A stretch of 64,000 nt of DNA from Bacillus xiapuensis (GTDB taxonomy: Bacteria; Bacillota; Bacilli; Bacillales; Domibacillaceae): positions 1,273,828 to 1,337,827 of the forward strand of contig NZ_KZ454939.1 in the NCBI RefSeq assembly GCF_002797355.1. Reading direction: 5' to 3'. The notes under the pieces were generated by a model that saw nothing but the letters and a program-made list of their open reading frames with translations, was not told where the DNA came from and did not search any database. Shown piece after piece: positions 34,964 to 42,935 of the stretch. Both the position numbers and the translations under genes were made by a program. Each line of letters opens with the position of its first letter. The first letter of the stretch is position 1.

Positions 34964-35515
34964 ATGATGAAGAGTAAATATATGGAGAAACACTTTCGCA
35001 AAATATATGAACAAAGGGAGGGAATGAAGAAGGAAATTAGGAGTTTTGAAGGGGAGGAATGGAAGAGGCCCTATCAAGATAAATGGTCAATTGGAGAAAC
35101 ATATTATCATTTATTTTTAATGATCAAGTGGTTTCGGAGGTTAAATAAAATTTATTTGCCATTATCTAAACCAATTGCCGCCGTAATAAAAGATAAAACT
35201 TATAAAACTCAAAGTGAGGACGTATACAAACAATATAAAGAAAAACACCATAAACCAATGAAAGCTCCTTTTATTATAGTTCCGCCTAAAGGAATAAAAG
35301 ATGAAATTACTTTTGGAAATTTACTGAAAAAAATAGACGAAGAAACGAAGAGTTTAGAACTAATGGTTTCTAATATTAGTGAGGATATAGCTGGACAAAT
35401 CCGTTTTCCAGATCCAATCGCTCATAATCCAAATTTAATTCAAAGTATAGATTTAATCGGTATACATGAGAATCATCATTTTTTAATATGCAAAAAATAT
35501 TATAAAATAAATTAA
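34964..35515 (+). CDS. DinB-superfamily protein
   Basis: A 183-aa protein with the four-helix DinB/YfiT-like pattern. The conserved histidines of the putative metal site are in WSIGETYYHLFLM (about residue 48) and in IGIHENHHFL near the C-terminus (about 168). Members are thought to be metal-dependent, some as thiol transferases, but the substrate here is unknown. AGGAGG precedes tandem ATGs at 34964 and 34967. The coding sequence is visibly richer in A/T than its neighbours, suggesting it was acquired separately. Confidence 0.75.
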   Translation: MMKSKYMEKHFRKIYEQREGMKKEIRSFEGEEWKRPYQDKWSIGETYYHLFLMIKWFRRLNKIYLPLSKPIAAVIKDKTYKTQSEDVYKQYKEKHHKPMKAPFIIVPPKGIKDEITFGNLLKKIDEETKSLELMVSNISEDIAGQIRFPDPIAHNPNLIQSIDLIGIHENHHFLICKKYYKIN

Positions 35516-35633
35516 AATAAGATCTTACGCGCACTGATTATACATAATCCTCCAGAGGGGATGGCAAAAGGGACAACTCCTTGTGAAATGGAAATACGGT
35601 CAAACATAAACGAGCAGAGCTACCTCCCATAAA

Positions 35634-35753
35634 ATGGAATTCCATGTTCCTGGCTTTGATTCATTTGTTGCTGTTAACTATTACATTCTGTCTAAAAAGA
35701 TGGGCCAGCTTGATTACGGGGGAACGAAGACCGTATTTGCTTTAGTGGTCTAG
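35634..35753 (+). pseudogene. Possible gene fragment
   Basis: Thirty-nine codons from ATG 35634 give MEFHVPGFDSFVAVNYYILS ... TKTVFALVV, protein-like in composition but without a ribosome site. The sequence around it (35516-36095) otherwise contains no complete gene. It may be the remnant of a longer coding region. Confidence 0.25.
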
Positions 35754-35786
35754 AAAGGCCATCAAGCCACCGCGCGTTGAGCATGC

Positions 35787-35927
35787 CTAAGCATCTGCTT
35801 TTGTGGATTCCGCCATGATCGCCGCGACATCCTTGGACCGTTTATCACGGCGAACGCTCAAGTGTAAACGCCAGAACAAAGTGTTGGCAGTTTTCGTTTG
35901 ATAGGATTTTACACTTTGCTCTATCAA
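35787..35927 (-). CDS. Possible small basic protein
   Basis: Minus strand, TTG at 35927 with AAAGGA five bases upstream, 46 residues: MIEQSVKSYQTKTANTLFWR ... RSKDVAAIMAESTKADA. It is rich in Arg and Lys, with no recognised family. Support is limited to the ribosome site and composition. Confidence 0.3.
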   Translation of the reverse strand: MIEQSVKSYQTKTANTLFWRLHLSVRRDKRSKDVAAIMAESTKADA

Positions 35928-35981
35928 GCTATTCCTTTAGTAAAATAGAGGATTTTTTACTTTTTACGAAGTGAAATTAAA

Positions 35982-36031
35982 AAGCGTCAAATAATGTTCG
36001 CATTTCTTAGTGTGATATTTATTTGACGCTT
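35982..36031. repeat. Perfect 13-bp inverted repeat upstream of topB
   Basis: AAGCGTCAAATAA (35982-35994) and TTATTTGACGCTT (36019-36031) are exact inverse copies separated by 24 bases. Each arm contains TTGACG. No T run follows. It lies 65 bases before topB. Confidence 0.7.
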
Positions 36032-36095
36032 ACTAGTTTAAGACAAACAAGACTTATATCTGATCAGGTGAAGAATAAAGGAGATTAACCGAAAA

Positions 36096-38264
36096 ATGGG
36101 ATGTATATTAATTTTGGCAGAAAAGCCGTCTGTCGCTAAAAATATTGCTGATGCTTTAAAAATAAAAACGAAAAAAGAGGGTTATTTTGAGGGCAATGGC
36201 TATATCATCACCTGGGCTTTTGGGCATTTATTGCAGCTTTACGATGCAAAAGATTATGATGAAAAGTTGAAAAAATGGAGTATGGAGAATTTCCCCTTCA
36301 TCCCATCGCATTTTCGTTACAAAATAAAAAGTGATCCGCGTAATAGAGAAAAGGAAGACCTAGGGGCAAAGAAACAGCTGAAAATTATTTATTCTTTAAT
36401 CAAAAGACAGGACGTAGAAGCTCTGGTTTCGGCTTGTGACTATGATCGCGAGGGGCAAATTATCGGTGACACGGTTATTTATAATCTCAAGCCTCAGAAA
36501 AAAGTATATAGACTGTTATTAAACGAGTGGACATCTGAAGAGGTGTTAAAGGGCCTTCAGAATATTAAACCCAACAGTGAAATGAAGCCTCTCCAGGATG
36601 CCGGTTTAAGCAGGCAGTGGGCAGACTGGATGATTGGGATCAATTTAACCTCAGTGGCTACGTTAAAATATCAAAAGGGAAGAGGGCAGACTTTAAATAT
36701 CGGAAGGGTATTGCTGCCAACCTTAAAGATTATTTATGATCGCGATCAGGAGATTGAGAATTTCGTACCGGAGGATTATTATAAATTAACGGCTACCTTT
36801 AGAACAAAAAATGAAGAAGAATATGAGGGGACTTATTTCGAAAATAACGAGGATAAATTTAAAAGCAAAGAACCCTTACAATTAATTGAACAGATTCTCA
36901 TCAATGAAAATGCAACCGTTACCGATAAGCGGATGGAGCGAAAAAAAGAGTATCCTCCTTATTTGTTTAACCTCTCCAATTTACAAGGCTACATAACGAG
37001 CAAATATAAAGGCTGGACTTCTGACAAAGTATTGAAGGTAGCTCAATCCCTGTATGAGAAAAAATTGATCACTTATCCTAGAACGGCGAGCATTGCTTTA
37101 GAAGAAAGTCTTGTCGGCAAAGCAGCTAAAGTGTTGGATGTCTTAAAAAAAGGGCTGCCTTTTGAAGAGGAAATCAAATTCCATAAAACGAAACGGGTAT
37201 TTAATAACGCTAAGGTTGAAAGCCATAGCGCCATTATGCCCACTTATTTAGCGCCTAAATCGTTAACGAGGGACGAAGAGCTTGTTTATACGGCTATTAA
37301 AAACCGCTTTATTGTTCAGTTTATGCCCATTGCGGAATATGAAGAAACGAAAATCACAACGAAAGCGAATATGAACGAGATAAAAGGTGTGTTCATTTCA
37401 AAGGGAAAAGTGCAAACGGTTGTTGGTTGGAAAAAACTAGAAAGAATCGAATCAAAAGATACACTGTTACCCACTGTCAATATCAATGAGCATGTGGCCA
37501 TCACAAAGCAAAACGTATCGGCTCATGTCACAAAGCCTCCCAAGCCCCATATCGAAAAGACATTACTAAGAGTCATGGAAACCTGTGGGAAAGGCAGCGG
37601 AGGTGGAGAGAGTGAAGAGGGAGAGGAAATGCTTACTTCCATTCTCAGCGGCTATAGCATTGGGACGCCAGCTACAAGAGCTGAAACCATCAAAAAACTA
37701 AAAGACATTGGGTATATTACGACGCAAAATAAAAATTTAGTATGCACCGAACTCGGCAGAAAACTAGTAGAGACCTTTCCAGTGAAGGAATTATTTGATT
37801 TGGAGTTTACCGGCCGGCTAGAAAAAACATTATCAGATATCGAAAAACAAAAATTCACCAAAGAATCTTTCCTGAATGTAATTTCTGAATTTACTTCAAA
37901 GGCAGTTGAAAAAATAAAAAGTGACCAGGAAATCGTCATCAATGAAGTATCTAAAGAGAAGAAACAAGCTGAAATACTTGGCAAGTGCCCTCTATGTGGG
38001 CATGGGATTATTGAAGGGAAGAAGGGGTTTGGCTGCAGTAATTGGAGAAGCGGCTGTAAATTCGTTATTTGGAAAAACGACAAGTTTTTAGCTTCGATGA
38101 AGAAGAAACCGACGAAAACGATGGTAAAAACGCTTTTAAAAAATGGAGTAGTGACCGTGAAAGGATTAACAAGCAAAAAAGGAAACAAGTTCGATGCTAA
38201 TATGAGATATGAAAAGAATCCAGATAACGAATACTTCAGCTGGAAGATGGAATTTACTAAGTGA
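36096..38264 (+). CDS. topB: DNA topoisomerase III
   Basis: A 722-aa type IA topoisomerase that passes single strands through transient breaks and resolves linked DNA. The toprim domain is N-terminal, LILAEKPSVAKNIA (about residue 4), with ACDYDREGQIIG carrying the metal-binding Asp residues (about 112-123). The catalytic Tyr is in LITYPRTAS (about 328). The conserved AESHSAIMPT and GTPATRAETI segments follow. A C-terminal zinc-ribbon-like part has CPLCGHG ... FGCSNWRSGCKF (about 630-655). AAAGGAG precedes ATG. It is single-gene and ends near a bidirectional terminator. Confidence 0.95.
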   Translation: MGCILILAEKPSVAKNIADALKIKTKKEGYFEGNGYIITWAFGHLLQLYDAKDYDEKLKKWSMENFPFIPSHFRYKIKSDPRNREKEDLGAKKQLKIIYSLIKRQDVEALVSACDYDREGQIIGDTVIYNLKPQKKVYRLLLNEWTSEEVLKGLQNIKPNSEMKPLQDAGLSRQWADWMIGINLTSVATLKYQKGRGQTLNIGRVLLPTLKIIYDRDQEIENFVPEDYYKLTATFRTKNEEEYEGTYFENNEDKFKSKEPLQLIEQILINENATVTDKRMERKKEYPPYLFNLSNLQGYITSKYKGWTSDKVLKVAQSLYEKKLITYPRTASIALEESLVGKAAKVLDVLKKGLPFEEEIKFHKTKRVFNNAKVESHSAIMPTYLAPKSLTRDEELVYTAIKNRFIVQFMPIAEYEETKITTKANMNEIKGVFISKGKVQTVVGWKKLERIESKDTLLPTVNINEHVAITKQNVSAHVTKPPKPHIEKTLLRVMETCGKGSGGGESEEGEEMLTSILSGYSIGTPATRAETIKKLKDIGYITTQNKNLVCTELGRKLVETFPVKELFDLEFTGRLEKTLSDIEKQKFTKESFLNVISEFTSKAVEKIKSDQEIVINEVSKEKKQAEILGKCPLCGHGIIEGKKGFGCSNWRSGCKFVIWKNDKFLASMKKKPTKTMVKTLLKNGVVTVKGLTSKKGNKFDANMRYEKNPDNEYFSWKMEFTK

Positions 38265-38284
38265 TGTCTATAGTCTAATATGGC

Positions 38285-38400
38285 CATTTAGCTCTTGATC
38301 TGGAAATACGTGAAGGAAAAGTCAAAAAGGGAGATCGAATTCTTCGTATAGTTTTGCTCCGATTTGGTTCATGCTGGACAACTAGTAGAAATACATTTTT
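38285..38400 (+). pseudogene. Possible relic of a beta-ketoacyl-ACP synthase III C-terminus
   Basis: The plus strand reads HLALDLEIREGKVKKGDRIL, closely like the late FabH segment ALDEAV..GKIKKGD.ILL, but the following FGGGLTWG motif is not in frame. No start or remaining domain is present. This rests on a short match and may be chance. The rest of 38265-38506 shows nothing else. Confidence 0.25.
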
Positions 38401-38506
38401 GCGGGCCATTTTATGTTCGTATTCCATTGTGAAGTCTTTTAACCAATACCTGGAAAATTGTAAAGCGCTGAACGATTCCTATAAATTCAATAAAGAAAGG
38501 CACCAA

Positions 38507-38546
38507 AAAACGACAAGACCCATACGCAAGGAGTCTTGTCGTTTTA
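38507..38546. terminator. Bidirectional terminator downstream of topB
   Basis: A 12-13 bp stem, AAAACGACAAGAC with GTCTTGTCGTTTT, and a 13-base loop, flanked by A and T runs. It lies between topB and the convergent small membrane gene. Confidence 0.88.
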
Positions 38547-38589
38547 CAATAATTATTCGGTTAGGGCATGGCCGCGTGCGAATGGTTCT

Positions 38590-38898
38590 CTATTCTAATT
38601 TAGTGCGTTTTTCATCGTAATAGTGGACTCCGAACTGTGAACCTTCTTCCACCATTTTATTATCAGCGATGTCTTCAGGATCGGGGTTTCCTGCTTTTAA
38701 GACGGGAAAATTCTCAGGCGAAGGAACGGGCTCTTTGCTGATTTTATTTTTAGTCGTGTTTAGGAAGCGGTCAAATTTAGAGCGGTTTTCCTCTTTTGAT
38801 AGCCACCAAGCTGCCACGCCGGCACCTAACAGCATATAGCCTAACCCTCCACCCATCGGTTTACTGTTGCGTTCTCTTTCCGTATTCATACCAAACAT
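38590..38898 (-). CDS. Small membrane protein, function unknown
   Basis: A 102-aa protein: polar N-terminus, a glycine-rich membrane segment (GGGLGYMLLGAGVAAWWLS, about residues 16-34), then a basic and an acidic hydrophilic tail. It is loosely like YtxH-type proteins in layout but without a firm match. GAAGGAGGAATAG precedes ATG. The function is unknown. Confidence 0.65.
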   Translation of the reverse strand: MFGMNTERERNSKPMGGGLGYMLLGAGVAAWWLSKEENRSKFDRFLNTTKNKISKEPVPSPENFPVLKAGNPDPEDIADNKMVEEGSQFGVHYYDEKRTKLE

Positions 38899-39067
38899 CT
38901 ATCTATTCCTCCTTCAGTGAAATGTAAGCTTGTCTTTCTGGTCATGTTTTATGTTTACCCTAACCAGCTTTTTTGAAACCTCTAATGCTTGGTAAAGAAA
39001 AGTTTAGAATCGGCAGTTTTAAGGGAATAAAGTAGAGGAAATGGATGAATACCCAGGAGGAAAAAAG

Positions 39068-40009
39068 ATGAGACATGTTTTTAGTGAAGGGAAATGGACA
39101 TGGTTTGATTATGATTTCTCCAGTCATGAACAATTGGAAGAATTGGCGGAGGAATACCCTACATGCCAGCGCTGGTATGATGGCATAAAAGGATATCATA
39201 CGAATAATTTGCGCATGGATACGAGCATTATTGGCAAAGAAGCGCTGTGGGGATCTTTAGTATATCGTCAAGACATCAATCATAAAGATCAAAAGGATAT
39301 TTTCCATTTCTATTTAACGAAAAAGTTCTTAATCACTTATAATTTTAAGATTGATGTCTTGGATGAATTGGATGCTGAAGCTGTATATAAAAAGATGCAT
39401 CAGTCGGATAACCCGATAGAAGGGTTTCTAATCTTAATTGGAGAAATCATTTCTCATTTCTTGCAAAAGATTGATGATTTTGAAATGAAGCTTCGGGAAC
39501 TTTTATGGGAAATAAAAGAAGAGAATGGCACGGATATATTAGACAAAATTGCGGACAGCCGCCATGAGCTGTTGGTTTGGAAAAATTTGCTCATTCCTAT
39601 TACGGAAATCAGAATGGGTGTGGAGGAGGCGTTCGGAGAAGACACTTCCTCAAAAGTCCATTTCCAGCGTGCCTGCAAGAGAATCGAGCGAGCCCAAACC
39701 TTGATCAGCGAATATGGAGAAGAATTAACCGCCATGGTGGACCTGGAGAACAATGTTTCGAGTCACCGCGGCAACGAGATTATGAAAACATTGACGGTTC
39801 TCACCACTTTATTTACGCCTGTTACGGCTTGGGGAGCTGTCTGGGGGATGAATTTTAAACATATGCCTGAATTGGAGTGGGAGGCTGGCTACCTGTTCTC
39901 ATGGGCCGCTATATTAATTTCTACATTTATTATTTACATTTATTTAAGAAAAAAAGGGTGGATGGGCGACCTCTTAAAGAGCAAGCGAAAAAATTCTTTC
40001 TTCAAATAG
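39068..40009 (+). CDS. CorA-family divalent cation transporter
   Basis: A 313-aa protein with a long cytoplasmic domain of alpha/beta then long helices, and two C-terminal membrane helices (about 250-270 and 283-303). The first ends in the ion-selective GMN signature in GAVWGMNFKHMPE (about 267). CorA pentamers import Mg2+ or, in some branches, export Zn2+ or Co2+. The N-terminal domain (EGKWTWFDYDFSS) places it in the bacillary CorA-like group of unknown specificity. ATG at 39068 follows AGGAGG by seven bases; an upstream in-frame ATG lacks a ribosome site. Confidence 0.88.
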   Translation: MRHVFSEGKWTWFDYDFSSHEQLEELAEEYPTCQRWYDGIKGYHTNNLRMDTSIIGKEALWGSLVYRQDINHKDQKDIFHFYLTKKFLITYNFKIDVLDELDAEAVYKKMHQSDNPIEGFLILIGEIISHFLQKIDDFEMKLRELLWEIKEENGTDILDKIADSRHELLVWKNLLIPITEIRMGVEEAFGEDTSSKVHFQRACKRIERAQTLISEYGEELTAMVDLENNVSSHRGNEIMKTLTVLTTLFTPVTAWGAVWGMNFKHMPELEWEAGYLFSWAAILISTFIIYIYLRKKGWMGDLLKSKRKNSFFK

Positions 40010-40020
40010 ATTGGCATCAG

Positions 40021-40051
40021 GAAATCTGCTGTAACAGGCAGATTTTTTTTG
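40021..40051 (+). terminator. Terminator after the corA-like gene
   Basis: AATCTGC/GCAGATT with loop TGTAACAG, then seven or more T. Confidence 0.85.
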
Positions 40052-40091
40052 ATATAGTAGGCATGTTATTTTTTTATATTTGGAGTGGCGT

Positions 40092-42629
40092 ATGGATTTA
40101 AAAACAATGATACAAGAATGGGAACAAGCTCTTCATTATGAAGTGCAGGCGTTAAAAGAGCAAAGAAGCGGTGGCATACGCTTAATGAATGGGGAATGTC
40201 TCTATCATGAAGGAAAAGGAACGGTATATGCTTTCACCGGTCTTTGGGATATGCAAATACCAGAAGGGGTGCCCGTAACCATTGTGCTTGCTGATCAGGA
40301 AGTAAAGGGAACGGTATTGGATTGTTTCAGAAAAGAGATCACGATTGCATTCGAAAGATTTGTTGGCGAGGAGGTGGAAGAAGCCGAATTATTCAGTGAG
40401 CCGTGGGAACTGTTGCAGAAGTTAGCAGAACGGTTAGAGGAAGCTGGAGAAAAAAGCGTTTGCCTAAGGAGAATGAAACGGTTGCTTTCACCTCCTGAAA
40501 CGATCCGGCATCCGGCAGATCAAGTGAAAAACACTTTGCATGAAGCAGCGCTGCGGGCACAGTATAACCCGGTCACTTACATATGGGGACCTCCCGGAAC
40601 CGGAAAAACGTATACACTTGCCCGGGTGGCGGGACGGCATTATGTTAATCGCAGAAAAGTCTTGATCCTTTCCCACAGCCACGCAGCGGTTGATGTGCTC
40701 CTCAAAGAAGTGAGGGAATTTCTGGAGGGCAGGCAAAGATGGAAGCGGGGAGAGATCATTCGCTATGGCAGCGCCGGTCAGCAGCAAATGATGGAACTGC
40801 ATGATATGATCCCCCAACAGCTTGTCAAGAATGACTATCCGCAAGTGTATGAAAGATATGCAGAAGAAAAAGCTCGCGCCGATGTACGAGAGCGCAGCGA
40901 AAGCAGGACGGACAAGAGGCAAAGAGCAGCCAGTCAAGAATGGGAGGATTTATGCAGGCAAACGGCTGAAAGAGCGGTGGTGATCGGAACAACCTTAGCT
41001 AAGGCGGCTGTCGATCCTTTTATTTATAAAAGAGAATTCGATTTGGTGATCGTCGATGAGGCCAGCATGGCTTTTCTCCCGCAGTTGGCCTTTGCCGCTT
41101 CACTGGGCGAGCATGCTGTTATTTGCGGAGATTTTCGGCAGCTGCCTCCCATTGTGTTAAGCCGGCATGCGATCGCACAAAAATGGCTGAAGACAGACGT
41201 GTTTCATCATTCTGGCATAGCTGCGGCTGCGATGACTGAACAAGGACATTCTCAGCTGCTTATGCTAAATATTCAGCGAAGAATGCATCCGGATATTTCA
41301 GCTTTTACGAATAAAGTCTTTTATGGAGGCAAGGTAGCGGACGGAGCTGCTGTGCAAACAGAGAGAGAGATTACGGCTTCCAAGGCTCCATTCCGGGGAC
41401 AGGCGGCCATCTGTGTAAATATAGCGGATTCATGGCCAGCCGTATTAAAGGAAGAAAATTCCGCTTCCAAATTTAATCTTACTTCTTTATTCATTGCGCT
41501 GCAGCTGATCACTGAAGCGAGAGCAGAAGGAGTACAGTCCATCGGCTTTATTGCGCCATACAGAGCCCAAACACAGCTGATGAATGCTTGCTTAGCTGAG
41601 CTATTTTCAAAAGAATGGTCAAGCGGTGCTTACTCCGCAGCGACTGTTCATAAGTTTCAAGGGGCAGAAAGAGAAATGATTCTGTTTGATGCAGTCGATG
41701 CGCCGCCTCAGCTAGTGCCCGGACGTTTACTGACCGGGGAGGACAGCGCCCGCTTAATCAATGTGGCGATGACAAGAGCAAAAGGAAAATTCATCCTGCT
41801 GTCAGATGATGGATTTATCAGCAAGACAATGGCGGCTTCACAGCCCTTGAGACAGCTGATGCATTATTTAAAGGGCAAGGGGCAGATGGTTGAGTATGGG
41901 GAAGCTATAAGAGACTGTTCAGCGGTTCATCCTCACCTAGCGCATCAGCAAGAGGAACGTATGTCCCGCTGCTTAAAGGACTTGATCAAGGCTAAGCATT
42001 CGATCGTGGTCGGTCTACCGCCTAAATCCAAGCCGCCTAAGGCATTTTGGCAGGCGATTCAAAGGGCTCAGCATAAGTGTTCTATAAAAATATTATGTAA
42101 ATTTAAAAAAGTTCCCTTTTCAAATGTAGAATTAGTGGCAGCTGCGCTTCCGTTTCCTTTTATCTTAATCGATGAGAAGATTTTTTGGCTGGGAGCTCCT
42201 CTATATAGAGAAGGATCTGTACAATTCCGGTTATCATCGGTTCCGTTCGCGCGTCATTTCAGTCAAATGTTTAACACAGCCAATAATCGGGCAGAGATAC
42301 AGCAGTGGGTGAAGCAGCAAAAAAGTCCGCGGGCTGCTTTTGCAAACGGTCGGGCATTCACGGACTTTATCGCCTGTTTCGACCGCTGTCCGGTGTGCGC
42401 AAACAGACGGGATGTCCGCGTAACTAAAAACCGCTTTGTCCGGCTTGAATGTCCGGTTTGCCAAGCAGGAGAGTTTCCCTCTAAGCCCATGCTGCAAAGT
42501 TACTTGGATCATACGGGAGCGGAATGTGCAGCCTGCCGCGTCCGCCTAAAGGCCGACTGGTCAGGAAAAGCCATTGTAGCCGTATGCCCGCGCTGCGCCA
42601 ATGTAGTTGACCTGCACACGTTTATATGA
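40092..42629 (+). CDS. Superfamily 1 DNA/RNA helicase (Upf1-like) with zinc-finger C-terminus
   Basis: An 845-aa helicase. Walker A GPPGTGKTYTL (about residue 165), DEAS box in LVIVDEASMAF (about 322), GDFRQLPPIVLSR (about 348), QRRMHPDIS (about 398), a domain 2 with IGFIAPYRAQTQLM (about 482), and VHKFQGAEREMILFD with VAMTRAKGKFIL (about 520-575) are in helicase order. A C-terminal part of about 200 residues resembles a phospholipase-D-like fold, then two CxxC pairs follow (CPVC..., CPVC, CAAC, CPRC, about 762-838). The natural substrate is unknown. ATG at 40092 is chosen because GGAGTGG lies just upstream. Confidence 0.85.
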   Translation: MDLKTMIQEWEQALHYEVQALKEQRSGGIRLMNGECLYHEGKGTVYAFTGLWDMQIPEGVPVTIVLADQEVKGTVLDCFRKEITIAFERFVGEEVEEAELFSEPWELLQKLAERLEEAGEKSVCLRRMKRLLSPPETIRHPADQVKNTLHEAALRAQYNPVTYIWGPPGTGKTYTLARVAGRHYVNRRKVLILSHSHAAVDVLLKEVREFLEGRQRWKRGEIIRYGSAGQQQMMELHDMIPQQLVKNDYPQVYERYAEEKARADVRERSESRTDKRQRAASQEWEDLCRQTAERAVVIGTTLAKAAVDPFIYKREFDLVIVDEASMAFLPQLAFAASLGEHAVICGDFRQLPPIVLSRHAIAQKWLKTDVFHHSGIAAAAMTEQGHSQLLMLNIQRRMHPDISAFTNKVFYGGKVADGAAVQTEREITASKAPFRGQAAICVNIADSWPAVLKEENSASKFNLTSLFIALQLITEARAEGVQSIGFIAPYRAQTQLMNACLAELFSKEWSSGAYSAATVHKFQGAEREMILFDAVDAPPQLVPGRLLTGEDSARLINVAMTRAKGKFILLSDDGFISKTMAASQPLRQLMHYLKGKGQMVEYGEAIRDCSAVHPHLAHQQEERMSRCLKDLIKAKHSIVVGLPPKSKPPKAFWQAIQRAQHKCSIKILCKFKKVPFSNVELVAAALPFPFILIDEKIFWLGAPLYREGSVQFRLSSVPFARHFSQMFNTANNRAEIQQWVKQQKSPRAAFANGRAFTDFIACFDRCPVCANRRDVRVTKNRFVRLECPVCQAGEFPSKPMLQSYLDHTGAECAACRVRLKADWSGKAIVAVCPRCANVVDLHTFI

Positions 42630-42788
42630 AGCAGCGCTCAGAATTCTTAAGTCGCCCTTTGCGATCGCTTGGAACCGCGGTTCATTGCGTGTTCTGAGCT
42701 GGGTATGTGCTGCATATTTGAAGTGCTCAGACAGCGGCTGATAAAGGTTACGGAGCTCTTGGAATTAATCATATGGAATTACTCGGTG

Positions 42789-42803
42789 ATAAGGAAAACT
42801 TAT
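42789..42803. promoter_or_regulatory. CcpC-like dyad upstream of citB
   Basis: ATAAG-N5-CTTAT, the form of the CcpC box in the B. subtilis citB promoter. A half-site CTTAT follows at 42831-42835, 37 bases from the dyad centre. It lies about 60 bases before the likely transcription start. In B. subtilis CcpC represses citB until citrate accumulates. Confidence 0.75.
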
Positions 42804-42820
42804 TGTTTATGATTCAATTC

Positions 42821-42850
42821 TTGTTATTTACTTATGTAAAGGATTATATT
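42821..42850 (+). promoter_or_regulatory. citB promoter
   Basis: TTGTTA (42821-42826) and TATATT (42845-42850), 18 bases apart, overlapping the CcpC-like half-site. The leader would be about 80 bases. Confidence 0.65.
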
Positions 42851-42935
42851 ATGATGGAATTGTGTGAAAAGTTTTAAGATAACTTTATACTTTTCTACTA
42901 TTGTCTACATACTTTTGGAAAGAGGGGGAATCGGG

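Noticed and set aside
37652-38287. 211-codon minus-strand ORF opposite topB
   Set aside because: Antisense to a well-supported gene; Phe/Ser-rich shadow translation.
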